Assembly (NCBI GenBank): GCA_029204225.1 | Contig: CM055097.1 | Location: forward strand, 15,624,711 to 15,688,710 | Direction: 5' to 3' | DNA from: Diphasiastrum complanatum | Taxonomy: Eukaryota; Streptophyta; Lycopodiopsida; Lycopodiales; Lycopodiaceae | DNA: 64,000 nt | The notes under the pieces: generated by a model | The model's input: only the letters and a program-made list of their open reading frames with translations | What the model was told of the DNA's origin: nothing | Database searches by the model: none | Shown here: piece by piece, positions 31,996 to 44,800 of the stretch | How the letters are laid out: the number at the start of each line of letters is the position of its first letter | Position numbering within the stretch: the first letter of the stretch is position 1 | Translations under genes and position numbers: made by a program

Positions 31996-32514
31996 TTAAA
32001 GCTGATTTTGAGAGGCTATTTTGCTGGACTTAGGACTGCTGTGCCAAGTGTCTCTTGCAGGAGATTCTGGTTGCTTGGGTGAGCACTCACCAGGTGGAAC
32101 TTCTGTATAGATCTTTGTAATGGCCTTCAGAAAACCGACGACCTCCTCTGATGATCCAAGAGAGTACCGTGCAAGTGAGCGTTTTCTGCCAACTGCACAA
32201 GAGAAATAGTTTTCTCCTTTCAAATCTAGCACTGATGATCCTTCCCATTTTCCTGATTCTTCATCTGAAGGACCCTCTGAGAACTTTCGGTCATCGCTTT
32301 TTGAATGAGATCCATTTCTTTCAGGAGAAAGTAGAGGGAAAATTTTAGAACGTGTCACGCCAACCTTATTTGAATTTTTTGCTAGGATCCTTTCACAACC
32401 CTTTGTCCCAATCCTTCTATCAAATGGCAATTTAGGTTCCAAAGTTTTGCCATTGCCACAAATATCTCTCTCGAATGGAAGTTCAGGTTCAAAAAAGGTG
32501 TATATGTCTTCATC
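31996..32514 (-). CDS. TPS1: TPS1 last exon and C-terminal tail
   Basis: This 519-base exon has 172 codons and a TAA stop after acceptor CTGTCTTCAG. It begins DEDIYTFFEPELPF. A serine- and lysine-rich variable linker follows, then the conserved block VLDLKGENYFSCAVGR and a hydrophobic end EEVVGFLKAI, and finally a tail rich in Pro and Ser. The exon carries a short internal peptide duplication: EPELPFERD, then EPKLPFDRR about 17 residues later. The 3' UTR should continue leftward into AT-rich sequence; I could not fix a polyadenylation site. Confidence 0.92.
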   Translation of the reverse strand, partial: DEDIYTFFEPELPFERDICGNGKTLEPKLPFDRRIGTKGCERILAKNSNKVGVTRSKIFPLLSPERNGSHSKSDDRKFSEGPSDEESGKWEGSSVLDLKGENYFSCAVGRKRSLARYSLGSSEEVVGFLKAITKIYTEVPPGECSPKQPESPARDTWHSSPKSSKIASQNQL

Positions 32515-33789
32515 CTGAAGACAGTCAATTGCAGACTTAGTGAAGTATTTTCTAAATTAGTAATGACTTTAAAACATGGATAGAGATGATATCAACAATC
32601 CAGAGAAGGAAATACAAGAAATTACAGGCCAATTTGTGCACATCAAAAAAAGGTGAACATAAATATTTTAGACTGCATAACTAAAAAATATTAGAAGGAT
32701 ATGACATTCATGTTTTTAGCAGATTAACTTGATAATTGTCTAAAAAAACTGCTTGCCTATCTAGACCGTTTTCAAACATCATAGAATTTGAAAACATTAT
32801 CCTGTTTGCAGCTTTGGAAAAAAATCAGCTAAATTCACTGATGCCAACCAACTCCCCGTTAAACCAATATTCAAGTGTAGATACCTTGCTGAGGAAATGA
32901 CCAATGCACAATACATAATCGATTGGAGTGGTCATGTGTCTGCTATGTACAATTTCTAGCAGAATGCGATCAATGGCAGCACCCTGTTTGACAACAAAAA
33001 CCGCAGCCCCTTAAGTAGGTAATAATTATTGAACAAAGAAAAAAATGCTGAATGCAGGCAAATTTTATAGAAGAAATGTAAGTGCTGATGTATACAGTGA
33101 TTCTACAGTGCTCAGCATATGGCTGTCAAAAGTTTCCAGAATTGGGTTCGTGATTACTGCCGCGGACGGCGGACCATCGTCCTTCTAAAGTTGCGGTCAA
33201 GATATATAACATGAAGTTTCGCAAATTGGACCAAAAAACAATAAAACCCCCACAAGATCAAACGATCTCCAACTCAGATGGCGAGATGGAAGCATCGAAG
33301 TTCATTATCCCATATTAAGGCACTATATGTATGCTAATTGGTAAATAAAACCATGGAAAAGATAAAACATCCCTCTCAACCCTTGGAGTGGATTTTGACA
33401 CCACCCAATTGTGATGATGGTGGTAGTAAAAACCTTGACTAGGAATGTGTATCAGAGATTTTCAACATGTCAGTCAACTCGGTGTCACAAGTAGCTGGTA
33501 GACTCCTTGCCAACCACGATAACCACAACAGGCAATCTTAATAATAGCATTGAGAACAGACTACTATGGGGTTATCATGAAGAGTTATTGACAGTAATAG
33601 AAGTGGTGACTTGATACAGAAGTAGAGAATAAAAAAAATGCACACAAAGGAAGCAAGGCCACTATGGAGTTATCATGAAGAGTTATTGACAGTAATATAA
33701 GTGGTGACTTGATAAAAAATTAGAGAATAAAAAAATTGCACACAAAGGAAGCAAGGCCATATCTATTGTCTGTGAGGGAAGGATGGGGG

Positions 33790-33857
<68 letters not shown>

Positions 33858-35768
33858 TGCTCTCCCTCTGGAAGTCCGAGTATCTGGTCTGTGGGGTACC
33901 ATACAATGACGCTGATCACGGTGTCGATCTCGTATAGGAATAGGAGTATCGTCATCTATCTCTGAATCTGCTCGTGTTCTCCTTCTGGAGAAGAAAATTG
34001 TAATCTGAGTCTGTGTATCAGAAATAACTGGCTGTGCAAGGACTCTTCCAGAGACATCTCGTGTAACATAAGGGCCACACGTCGGGAATCCTCATAGGTG
34101 ATGAGAGAACGTAGAGTGGCAGGTGAGTCTCTGAATAAGCAGTGATATCGACCTCGTATCTCATATAAAGTAGGACATCTGAAAATGAAATGCTCCTCAG
34201 TCTCCATTTCTCCATACTGGATCTGAGATGCCGGACTCTCCTCTAAAACAACCCCAAACTCTCTCATATAGTGCCATAACTGCCAAAACTGTATCTGTGG
34301 AGAAACCTAGGTCTCGCAATCTCTGGATAAGCAAGGAACGTGGAACCGAGTCAAAGGCTTTCCTGAAATCAACAAGCAACAATAAACTCGCTCTCGTCTT
34401 TGTTTGGCCAGCTCAATGATGGAACGGAGTGTAAGGACGTGATCAGTGGTAGAATAATGAGCTCTAAAACCTGAGCATGAAGCCTCCTGGACTCTGCCTC
34501 TGTACTCACTGCTGACTGAAGGATGGACTCATAGAGTTTTGCAATGACATGTCCAATCATAATGGTACGATAATTGTTAGGTTTCATAAGATCACCACTC
34601 TTATGGATAGGGTGGATAATATTGGTGCACCAGGAGGAAGGGAGACTAGTGGTAACAGCATGGTTAAGAAGATCGGCAAGGATGGGTGTCAACATGTCAG
34701 GAGCATGGATAAGAAGTTCAGATTCTAGATCTTCGACATCTCGTGTACGATGAGTTCTCATTTTCTTAATGGATGCAAGGACCATATCAGACGTAAAGAG
34801 AGAAAAAACAGAGGGTCGTGGGGAAATGATAATGGGAGTGTTAGTAGGGATAGTATATAGAGTGGTGGCATAATTATTCCAAGTGCGAAGGTCTGTGATA
34901 GAAGGAGGTGGGGAACAGGGGGTGAACTCACACCAAAAGGCACCAGTGGAGGAGCTGTAGAGGGTGTTAATGAGACGTCTACCTTCATTAGATTCATAAG
35001 TGCGTTTTTTATGGCGAAGAACAGAATGGCATATACGACGTGCATCACGGAGTAAGTGAGGTGAGTGATATTGTGTGTAGATGATTTGTTGGTGGTAATA
35101 TCGACATTCATCATCATACCAAGGTTGTTTAGACGAGAGGAGGGTCTGGGATTAGATCTATGGGATGGAAAAGACAAAGAGGCAGCTGCATGTAAAGTAG
35201 TTGTGAGGAAAGTAGCTTGGGATTCAAGAGGTAAACTATGGGGAAAATCACGGAGTAGGGTCATCCTGGTACAAGGGAATATAAGTTTTGTCAAACTTGT
35301 ATTTTGGGGCCCGATTAGAGGGAGAGGGAGATGGATGAGGGGTAGGTGGTATGATGTGTCCAAGGTGGAACGAAAGGCGTGAGTGATCAGAAAGAGCAGT
35401 GGTGGAAATACGGAAATCTGAGATAAATGGAATGAAAGAGGGTGATCCCATGAGATAGTCCACCACACAATGTCCGCCACTATGAGGGTGGCAGGTAAAC
35501 CCAATAGAGTTAGGCCAGCAGGCTAGGCCATAAAAAATGGCTAGATCATGTGCCCCTCCAAACTAAAGAAGATACTCACCGTAAGTAGTGACCGGTCCAA
35601 GAGCATCAGCAGAAGTCCTACTAATACCCATATCCGCTGCATCAATGGGTTGTACGCGAAACTGGTCCGAAGAATCATGAAACTCCGTCTGACGTGAGGC
35701 AGTTCTAGCATTGAAATCACCAGCTAGGAGTATATGACCACGCGTTGAGTATCTGATAATGTCCGGTG

Positions 35769-35810
<42 letters not shown>

Positions 35811-38800
35811 CATTACCTTGAGAATGTAAGGAGATGTCAATTTTGATTACTTCATCATTGTGATCTCATTTCTTTTTTTTAACATTGTTCAATTGATTAT
35901 TTTGTGTTATCTCTCTCCAATCTCAGTCTTGTTTTCTAGTTTGGGATTACTAGTTGATTTTATTCAAGCACTTTGCAGTAGATAGTTTGTTCCTGTTTTA
36001 CAGAAATTATCCAATCTTATAACAAAGTCTATTTTGTATATTCTGGATTGCTTGAGTCATTATATTAAGTTAAATGATTAAAATGGTTGAGTGAATCGTC
36101 ATATTGTGGTTTTCTCAACTATCGCTGACAAGTAATGTTCTTGTTCATATACTTACCATCTGAGCTTTCATTTTCTTAGCCTAGTCATTGTGATGACAAC
36201 ATATTATGATGTCTATTGAGGTACAGTTCACCCATTTGCATTTACAAGTCCAACGGGGTTGGCTCAGTTGGTTAGCTTGACATCCAAAGTTTCTTTGGTC
36301 TCAGGTTCGAGCCTCCCCTTGGAAACCAAGAAGCATTTTCATTTACAAACAAAATGCTCCTTTGAACAATTAAAGTCTCACATAGGCAATGTCATTAGGG
36401 TCCCTGACACCTTTTGGTTCCAGTGCCAAAATCTAGCTTAGTTAGTCTCCACTTAGTACATACCATTGAAACTTGAAATCAAGAATTGCTGCAATATGAG
36501 AAGTTAGCATATGGGGAGAAGAGCGAACGGCCATCTATGTTGTCAATGCAAGCTGTGACTTCTAGCATCCAGTCTAAGACTGCTAATTCCAAACTTTCTA
36601 TGCCAAAAAGGGCAAATATCCCAAAATGCATATTCATCAACTTAGACATTCTTTGCTAGGATAATCATGAGAATGATCTTGAGCAATAACTCGGGATTTT
36701 CCCACGACCTTGAAGAAGAACGCATCACAATGTTTTGGTCAATAGTTATTTGATGGTTTTGATTCTAGCCTTAGTTGAAGGCTACCTTTTTGAAGAGATG
36801 TTGAAAAGAACATGAGAATGAGGAGATCGTTAACAAACCTCGACTTAAATTTCTAATCCTCAAAATTTGAAAAAGCCAATTTCTTTGGCCAGGAAAATAA
36901 AGTCCACCTTGGGTAGGTATAAAAGGGAAGAAGGTGACAAAGTACGATGTTCAGACAAGCAGAAGTTCCTAGGAAACTACAAGTTCCGCAAGAACAAGGA
37001 CGGGAAACAAAAGATGACTAAGCAACCCCAGAAGAGAGACAAGGGCAAAGCCAAGAAGCAAATTGATGTGAACAAAATCAAATGTTTTCCATGTGGCAAG
37101 ACATTATGCTACTTCATGCAACGCGACACTAAACAAGGAAGCAAAAGCCATGGATAATAAGTGGGTTGCCAAAAAAAGGAAGGTGATCTTGGCTATTGCA
37201 CGATAGGAGTGCATAGCCATCGAAACAGATGCCTAAGAAAAATAAAATGAAGGTAAAAGTCAAGAAAACGCCTTGGTTGTAGTTGATATTTGTAGTTCAG
37301 ATAATTTTATGTATAAGCCCTTTGTGGGGGGACTTGGGTGGTTGCCTATTGTTCCTACTTCAATGTTTATTATTAAACGGGCCTCACCTCAAGATAGCCA
37401 ATATGGAGGAGCATTTTTATCATAACTCAAGTTTAGCATTGGAGATTACCAAGATGTTTAATTTTTTTAAATTTTTTATTAGTCCACGTAAAGACAGATG
37501 TTGAGCTAAAGAACAAAATCATTAGAGAGATGCATGATAGTCCCATATTCAAGTCACATTGGAGCATATCAAACAACAATTTGACTTAAAAAGTATGAAA
37601 GCAGATGTGATTTTCTGCGTCAAAATCCCTAGAAATGTCAAAGTACAAAGGTGTATCACAAGAAGACCCCTCATTTTGCTTCAATCTTTGCCTATACCAA
37701 TGATATATATGGAATCAACATTCACATAACACAATCACAAATATTGGAACTCCATTTTCTTTACTTGCATAGAGGTAATAAGAGGACCTTCAACAGATGA
37801 TCTCTCCCCTTTTAAGACATGAGACTTACCCTACCCTCATGTTTGAACTTATACACATTCGAAAGGAAATCTATAGTGGGCTGCTTACTTGCATGCCACC
37901 ACTTACCAAGTACATATCAAACTTAGCTAATTTGGTGATCTCAAAGTCTAACTTCCCGGCATACGCTTGAATAGACAAAGACGCCCGAGAGACTCTCTCA
38001 GCCCAATGTCAAATAAGACGAGCATGTCATGACCTTCCAGCTTCCCCCTCATGCGTATCAACTCACTATTTGGAAACTGATAGGCTTCATGCGACTTGGT
38101 GGACAAAAGCAAACTGGTGCCTGTGGAACAAGTTTTCGCACCGAAATATAGTCATGACACGTCTAGTGTCCTCATCATCACTTACCAACAAGTCATCCTT
38201 GCCTTCATCTTGACACTGATGTAATACATGGAGCTTCTTGTCCCTGCATCAAGGACAATCCTTGAAAATATGCTTTCAAGACAAAAACAACATAATCCAT
38301 CATTCTTGGCCTTTTCCTTTTGCTCTGGAGTGAGGGGAGACTTGTCATAAGCACGACGAGCCATAGGAGACGCTAAATTGCGCTTCAAAGTCTATTGCAT
38401 CTGGATAGCATCCTTCTGCAAGAAATCCTTTTGACCAGATTCGGCAAACTTTCGTGAACCCTTCTTCTGGGGCCAACTTGCCACTCCAGATTCAACCTTG
38501 TTGTGTGCATTACCTTCAAAGTTGAGCGCTGTTGCAACTGCCTCTTCCAAGGTTTTGCAACCTTCATTAAGAACTGAAGGCCTCAACTCTTCGCGAAGGC
38601 CAAAGATAAACTTGTGGACCACAAGCCACTCAAGAATCTCCTTTTGTATCTTGATAAGTACCTCTCTGTGCTTATCGGCATATTCCTGCACTATCTACTG
38701 CCTCTGAAGTTATGAATGAAGCCACAATTGATCTAGAGCTAAGCTATGAAAGCATCACATAAGCAAGACTTAACCCTAGAAAGCATGAAAGAGAGAGATT

Positions 38801-41800
38801 AAGGAGACTAAAGAGAGAGATCAATATCATCAGCTGAATAAAAGACTACAATGCTGCCCCATATATACCCTACCAATGAACCCTCAAGTAGGAATTCAAA
38901 AATAGAGGGAGGCCAAAGATTTGGAGGGAAAATAGTGCGCCCACCCCAATAGGAGGACCCCCACTCCAAATCAATATGACCAGGTCCTAAAAATGTGACC
39001 AAATAGGGCCCAAGGCCAGCCATATAGTCTAAGTGTCAATAATGAATAAAAAAAGGGCCCAAGGCCTGCTTATGCATAAAGTAAAGTAAATGTAAATGGA
39101 CGTGGCGAATGTAATGAGCCGAGTTCATAACTCTCCCCGACACAAAAATAAAAAACCCAACTGCCGAAAAGAAACTGGATCAAACAACAGCAAGCCTTGG
39201 TGGATCAACAACTAGAGCAACATCTGATGTAGAGGAATCAACAAGTGCAGCAAGAGCATGAGCCTAATCTGCAAGTGATGGTGTATGATAGAAGACATCA
39301 ATAGGCTCCCATGTGGCCTCCTTAACAGGACGACCATCCCACTGAACCAAAAACTGAATCTGTCGGCGGCATCGACTGTGGTACAGATAAGCAAAACCCA
39401 TAAAAAGCTGTACATCCAAGATACGCATAAGCTCTGTCCAGAATATGGATGTAAACTTATTACCCCGATCAGAAAGGATAGTACGAGGAAACCCATGCAG
39501 GCGGAAAATCTCTGATAGGAACAAACATGCACACTGCTTTGTTGTGATAGTACTGCAAACTGAGGTGCTAACACTGGTGATCAGTAACAATGTCAAACGG
39601 AACTCAATAAAGATAATGGCGCCAATTCTTAAGAGCATAGATAATAGCAAGAAGCTCTTTCTCATGCACAGAATAACGTTGCTCATAAGAGCAAAGACAA
39701 CTCGACTCATAAGCAATAATGCACTACGACCTGGCGAAGCAAAGCACCCAAACCAACATTACTAGCATCAGTCTCAACAATAAACTTCTAATCAAACTGG
39801 GGTAAACACATAACGGCGGCATCAACAATAGCACGACGAAGAGTATCAAACGTTGACTGACAATCAGAAGTCCAAAGAAAAGTACAAGACTTCTTCAAAA
39901 GTGCATGAAGAGGAGCTGCAATAGTGGCAAAATGAGGAACAGGACGACGAAGGTGGTTGGCTAACCCAAGGAACATACGAACATGATGACCATCAGTCGG
40001 AATAGGCCAATCCTAGATGGCTTGAACCTTATGAGGGTCCAGACGAATTTGCCCATTGCAAACAAGAAAACCAAGAAACTTGATCTCAACAATAGCAAAA
40101 GAACATTTAGACAACTTAGCAATAACTGGTGATGTACACGTAACTGAAAAACAGAGGAAAGGTGTAAGAAAGATAGTACCAAACATCTTTGTATTGATTA
40201 CCGTGCTTTAAATAAGTTGACTTTTCGTAATCAGTACCCTATTCCGCACATGGATGACCTCTTTGACCAGCTCGGTACCTCTAAGATCTTTTCTAAGATA
40301 GATCTTCGTTTTGGATATTACCAAATTAGGATGCACCCTTCTGACGAACATAAGACTGCTTTTTGTACTCACCTTGGTTTATATGAATTTCGTGTGCTTC
40401 CTTTTGGTGTTACTAATGGTTCTCCTACGTTCCAGAATGTGAGGAATAACCATGCGTCAGCTTCTTGGTCATTGTGTCTTGGTTTATTTTGATGATATTC
40501 TTATTTTTAGCCAGTCTCTTGCTGAGCAACTCACAAGGAGAACAGGGGCACCAAAAGGGCTGTGACTAGGAACAATGAGACCCTGATCTAACAAGGCAGT
40601 AATCTAGAGCTCAAGCTCATCACGCTCAGATCGAGACATACGATAAGGGGGATGGGAAGGAGGAGCAGAACCAAGACGCAAGTCAATATGGTGGTTCACG
40701 TCACGTAATGGTGGTAGCGTCGTAGGTTCTGAAAAGACAAAAGCATACTGATGTAACAAGTCAGAGATCACCTGAGGAACAACTGCTAGAGTAGAAACTG
40801 GAGGAACTGCTACTGCACGCTGAACACATAATAAGGCTGCACAATGAGCCTTCGGCAGGTTGCAAATAAACTGCTTCCCACTGATCAACTGGAAGTCTCC
40901 CTAAGAATCAATGCCAACAAGTGAGTGTGTAACTACACCATGTACAAATGTCTATGTCTGATGTGTCAAGTCCAGTGTAACGGCCCCAAGAGATGCAAAC
41001 CAATCAGCACCAAGGATAAGATCATAACGCTCCATAGGAGTAATGTAAAGATCTGCACATCCAGAAAAATCTCCAATGCGGTACGACAATTCCTGAAAAA
41101 TCCGTGCATGAGGTCCGTGGCCTCGCTTCCTCTCTGATAACAAGTTTTTCCTCGCTATGGATCGATCCAGCACCCTTGCTGATCCGCAGCTGGCTGCCAA
41201 AATTTGCGTCTCGCACTACCTCACCTCCCTACTGTACAATTTTACAGCTCCAAAGAACACTGACTATGGTGAAAGATCAGGCTTTCTCCAGAAAAAACCC
41301 TAACTGTGAACTTTCCGGCTTTCATAAGCTATACTTCACCTTTTTCAAAAATTCTTCTAACAAGATCCAATGCTCTGAGGTCACCCAACGCACAACTATT
41401 GGCAGGAGTTTACAACACATTGAACGGTACTGTATTGAGTGCAAACTGGTTTGGCCCTTGGACCGAAAAAGAGTTCTGTCGAATCCTTCGAGCCCACACG
41501 AATTGCAAAATCAGTTCTAAAGTTGAACTGAGCCCCTTGTAGAATTCAGTTTGTCTCTATATGCACAGTACAAAGTCTCACTGAGACCAGTTGTTTTACC
41601 ACAGCTTTTGAAGGAATCAGAACACTGATAGCCAATCCGTCAACCTCAACAATTTTTTGAATTCTCCCAGAATTTGGCTCTAGCAAGCTTCAATCTGTAC
41701 CTCAACGAGGCTTTGGTACCATGGTAACGGATTGTACAGCATAACAAGCTACAACTAGGAAAAGAGTGTGAACTGGCAACCTCAATTGTGAGAGGCTGTG

Positions 41801-44800
41801 GAGTAGGAACATGTGAAGCACGAATCCGACTGGTGATAAAAGAATGAGTGCTGCCGGTATCAACTAAAGCAATATACTCACGACCACTAATGCGTACACG
41901 TAACCGAATGGAGCGAGGACCAGGACGCCCTGTCCAAGTAGCACAGGCAAGCTGAGCATGGCAAGTCGCAAGAAGTAAATCAATTGAAAGCTCAGGAGAT
42001 AGGTTAGGCTCAGGAGAAATATGAATGTAGATATCGGAATCATCTGGAGTAGTGCCCTCATGGTAAAAAACAGCAGTAGTAGGGAGGGGCTGACGGCAAT
42101 CATGGGCAAGATGGTCAGGACTCTTACAACGAAAGCAAAGACACTTCTACTGAAGGTCAGCGAACTTTGCAGACGTGTAATGTCGGACAAAAGCAGGACG
42201 AGAGGTCAGAGGACGAGGAGACGAAGGAACGACGGAAGGAGCCAGAACAGAAGTGGAAGGTGTAGAGGTGGACGTAGCGGGAAAAGATGAAGCAGAAGGA
42301 CCAGGTCAGGAGAAGCGGGAAGGCAAGATGTCAGAGTACTTATGCTGTAAAGTACTGGCAAGAGACATCGCCTGAACAAGTGTGGGAGGACGGAAGGAAG
42401 AAACACCATAACGTAAGGCACCACGAAGCTCAGCAATGTAACGAGAAATAAGCTCAGTGGGCTGTAGATCTGTGAAAAGATAAGAAAGCTCCATAAACTG
42501 ATTTGTATAGAAAGCAAGATCACTGGTCTGAGTGAGACTACGGAATGTATCACGCTAGTGGTTGAGCCACTGAGGATTAATCATAGCATGACGGAGGTCA
42601 CAGCGAAAGGTAGGCCAGATATGGAGCCCTTCCCAATCAGGATCAGCTCGATAGACCCGCCACCACATGGCAGCGCGTCCATCTAAGTGTAAAGCAGCCA
42701 ACTGGATCTTCTGAGGATCAGTCTAATCTGAAAATATGTGTCAAGCTTGGCAAACCAATTCTCTAATAAGTTCCCGTCAGAGGAACCGGAATAGGTAGCA
42801 AGCTGTACCCTATCACGAAAATCGCAAAGTGTGGCTCAGGAACTGTGGGACGTGGAAAGAAAACAGGAGGTGGGTTAGGTAGAAGGAATTGTCCACCACT
42901 AGGCTGACTAGCAAAAGAAGATGGAGATCCAAATGGAGGGAGAGTCCCAAATGGAGGATAAACAGGAGCTTTACCAGGACCATGGGGCTGTAAAGAATCA
43001 ATCTGTGACTGCATAGTGGCAAAGCCAGTCATAACCGTAGGCGAAGAGCGAGGCCAGAAATGGTATCATCCATGCGAAACTGATCGGATAGGTTCTCCTG
43101 AAGAGTCTCACTAGGGGTAGGTGAATGTGTCATAATGAGGAAAATACGAAATGCGAATCAAAATGCTAATCAAGTGGACGAACTGAAGGAGAGGACAGGC
43201 ATATGCTTGATTGCGACTAGGTTCTTATGATGAGAACATGTTGCATGGATGGTGGAACTACGATTGACTTTTCACGAACTTGATTAGTGTTCCATGTGAA
43301 TGCTTCTACACACATGATGTAGCTTGTGTGATGAATGTGACCAATAATAGGTTGTAGTCTTGAATGGCATCAATAAATATTTATGGTGGGGCAGTTCACA
43401 AAATTACATCATGTTTATGATTTTTGTTGGTGCGCAAAAGAAGTTATGGTATTTATTATTTGCATGGGAAAATAATCTATTATCGATGATTTTTGTCATG
43501 AAATTAGAATTCTCGTTAACAAAAAAGCACATAATAAAACTTGAGTTCTCAATTTAAAATGCTTATTGTACGTCAATCATATAGTCTATTACATAATTTA
43601 ATCACTTGTTTATAAAATATGCAAAATCAGTTTTTACATGTGAAAGAGCAAGTCAAGACCAAATCTACATCTGTAAAATCTGAAATGTATTACATGTTAG
43701 AACCTATTATAGCATATTGACATTTTGAAGAAATGGAGCCTAAGATTCACATTTGACTATTAGCATCAAGAGGTATGGCATGACACTATGTGTACTCCAA
43801 AATATAACAACAAAAAAAGGTTGTTCAAGTAATAAGAGAGGAGCAGGCGGGGCAGCATCGGCAATTTTACATTATACCTTTGACACACCAACAGGTCGCA
43901 CCTCAACGGACTTACTACCTTGAACAACATCTACAGCAGCATTTGAGATTGGACCAGTCCATAGATGTTGCAACATGTCTCGTGCCTGAACCCTTCCAAA
44001 TTCAACATCTGCAAGTTTCAGAAAAAAGGAGCATAAGACACATCTTTGAAGTCTTTGAAATTGCCATCAGTTGAAACTTAAAACAAGCAACAGGTCAAGA
44101 AAGCTATGACAACAAAAAGAGCTACTCAACAATTACATTTGTTACTTTGCATAGGTATCGTGTTTCCTAGGGCACTGATCAAATGGATTTGGTAATTATC
44201 TATGCACATGAAAGTCATAGCCAGCAAGCCTACTAAGCAAACATGACAGCTTAATTTGTAAAGTCATAGCCTATGATGACTCCTTGCTCCTTGACAAGAT
44301 TGTATCAAGCAAGTGTGAAAGCAATCAGACCCCAACATTGCAAACTTGGCACATTATTTTGCAATATCCATCATTCCCCTCTTTCGCACAGCGGTGTCAT
44401 TTATCTTTATGTCAATCGTTATAGATACTTTCTGTTCTTAAAAATTGATGCTAGGGTTCTAGCTTCTTCACATGCTTCATGAAAGAGATCAGTCAAGTTC
44501 AACACGGGGAAGGCCCCCTTACCTGTATAGAGGCAGTTATATTGAACCTCGTTGTTTTCACTATGGCCTGCCTATATGGAGCTTCAATATCAAAGCAGAG
44601 CCAAGTTTTAATTAGCTCTAGTGAGACCTTGTGTTACATAAGTGTACCAACTATGAGTAGACAAGAACAATGAATGTAGCCTCCAAATACATTGAAGAAC
44701 CCCTATCAAATAAAAAATTGAATAGTTGGCGTGCATTCCTGACCCTTCTGACGGGGTTGTCATGAGCAAGTTGTTGAGACACTAAAATACAGGTTATTTC

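Larger units (their letters stand above)
38713..43133 (-). mobile_element. Gypsy chromovirus, rearranged; 3' LTR kept, 5' LTR not found
   Basis: Minus-strand order: Gag (from ATG near 43131), protease, reverse transcriptase, RNase H remnant, integrase remnant, chromodomain, polypurine tract, 3' LTR. The coding region carries an inverted segment (about 40166-40526), a roughly 0.6-kb insertion in the protease (about 41160-41762), and deletions joining RNase H to integrase and integrase to the chromodomain. No 5' LTR is seen at or beyond 43133. It lies in the 10.9-kb TPS1 intron. Confidence 0.82.

Noticed and set aside
33683-33965. Frames encoding long Ser-Leu or Arg-Glu runs
   Set aside because: Direct translation of the (GA)n/(CT)n microsatellite.
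36249-36330. A functional tRNA gene
   Set aside because: A and B boxes are present, but no complete acceptor stem or cloverleaf; a SINE-like unit fits better.
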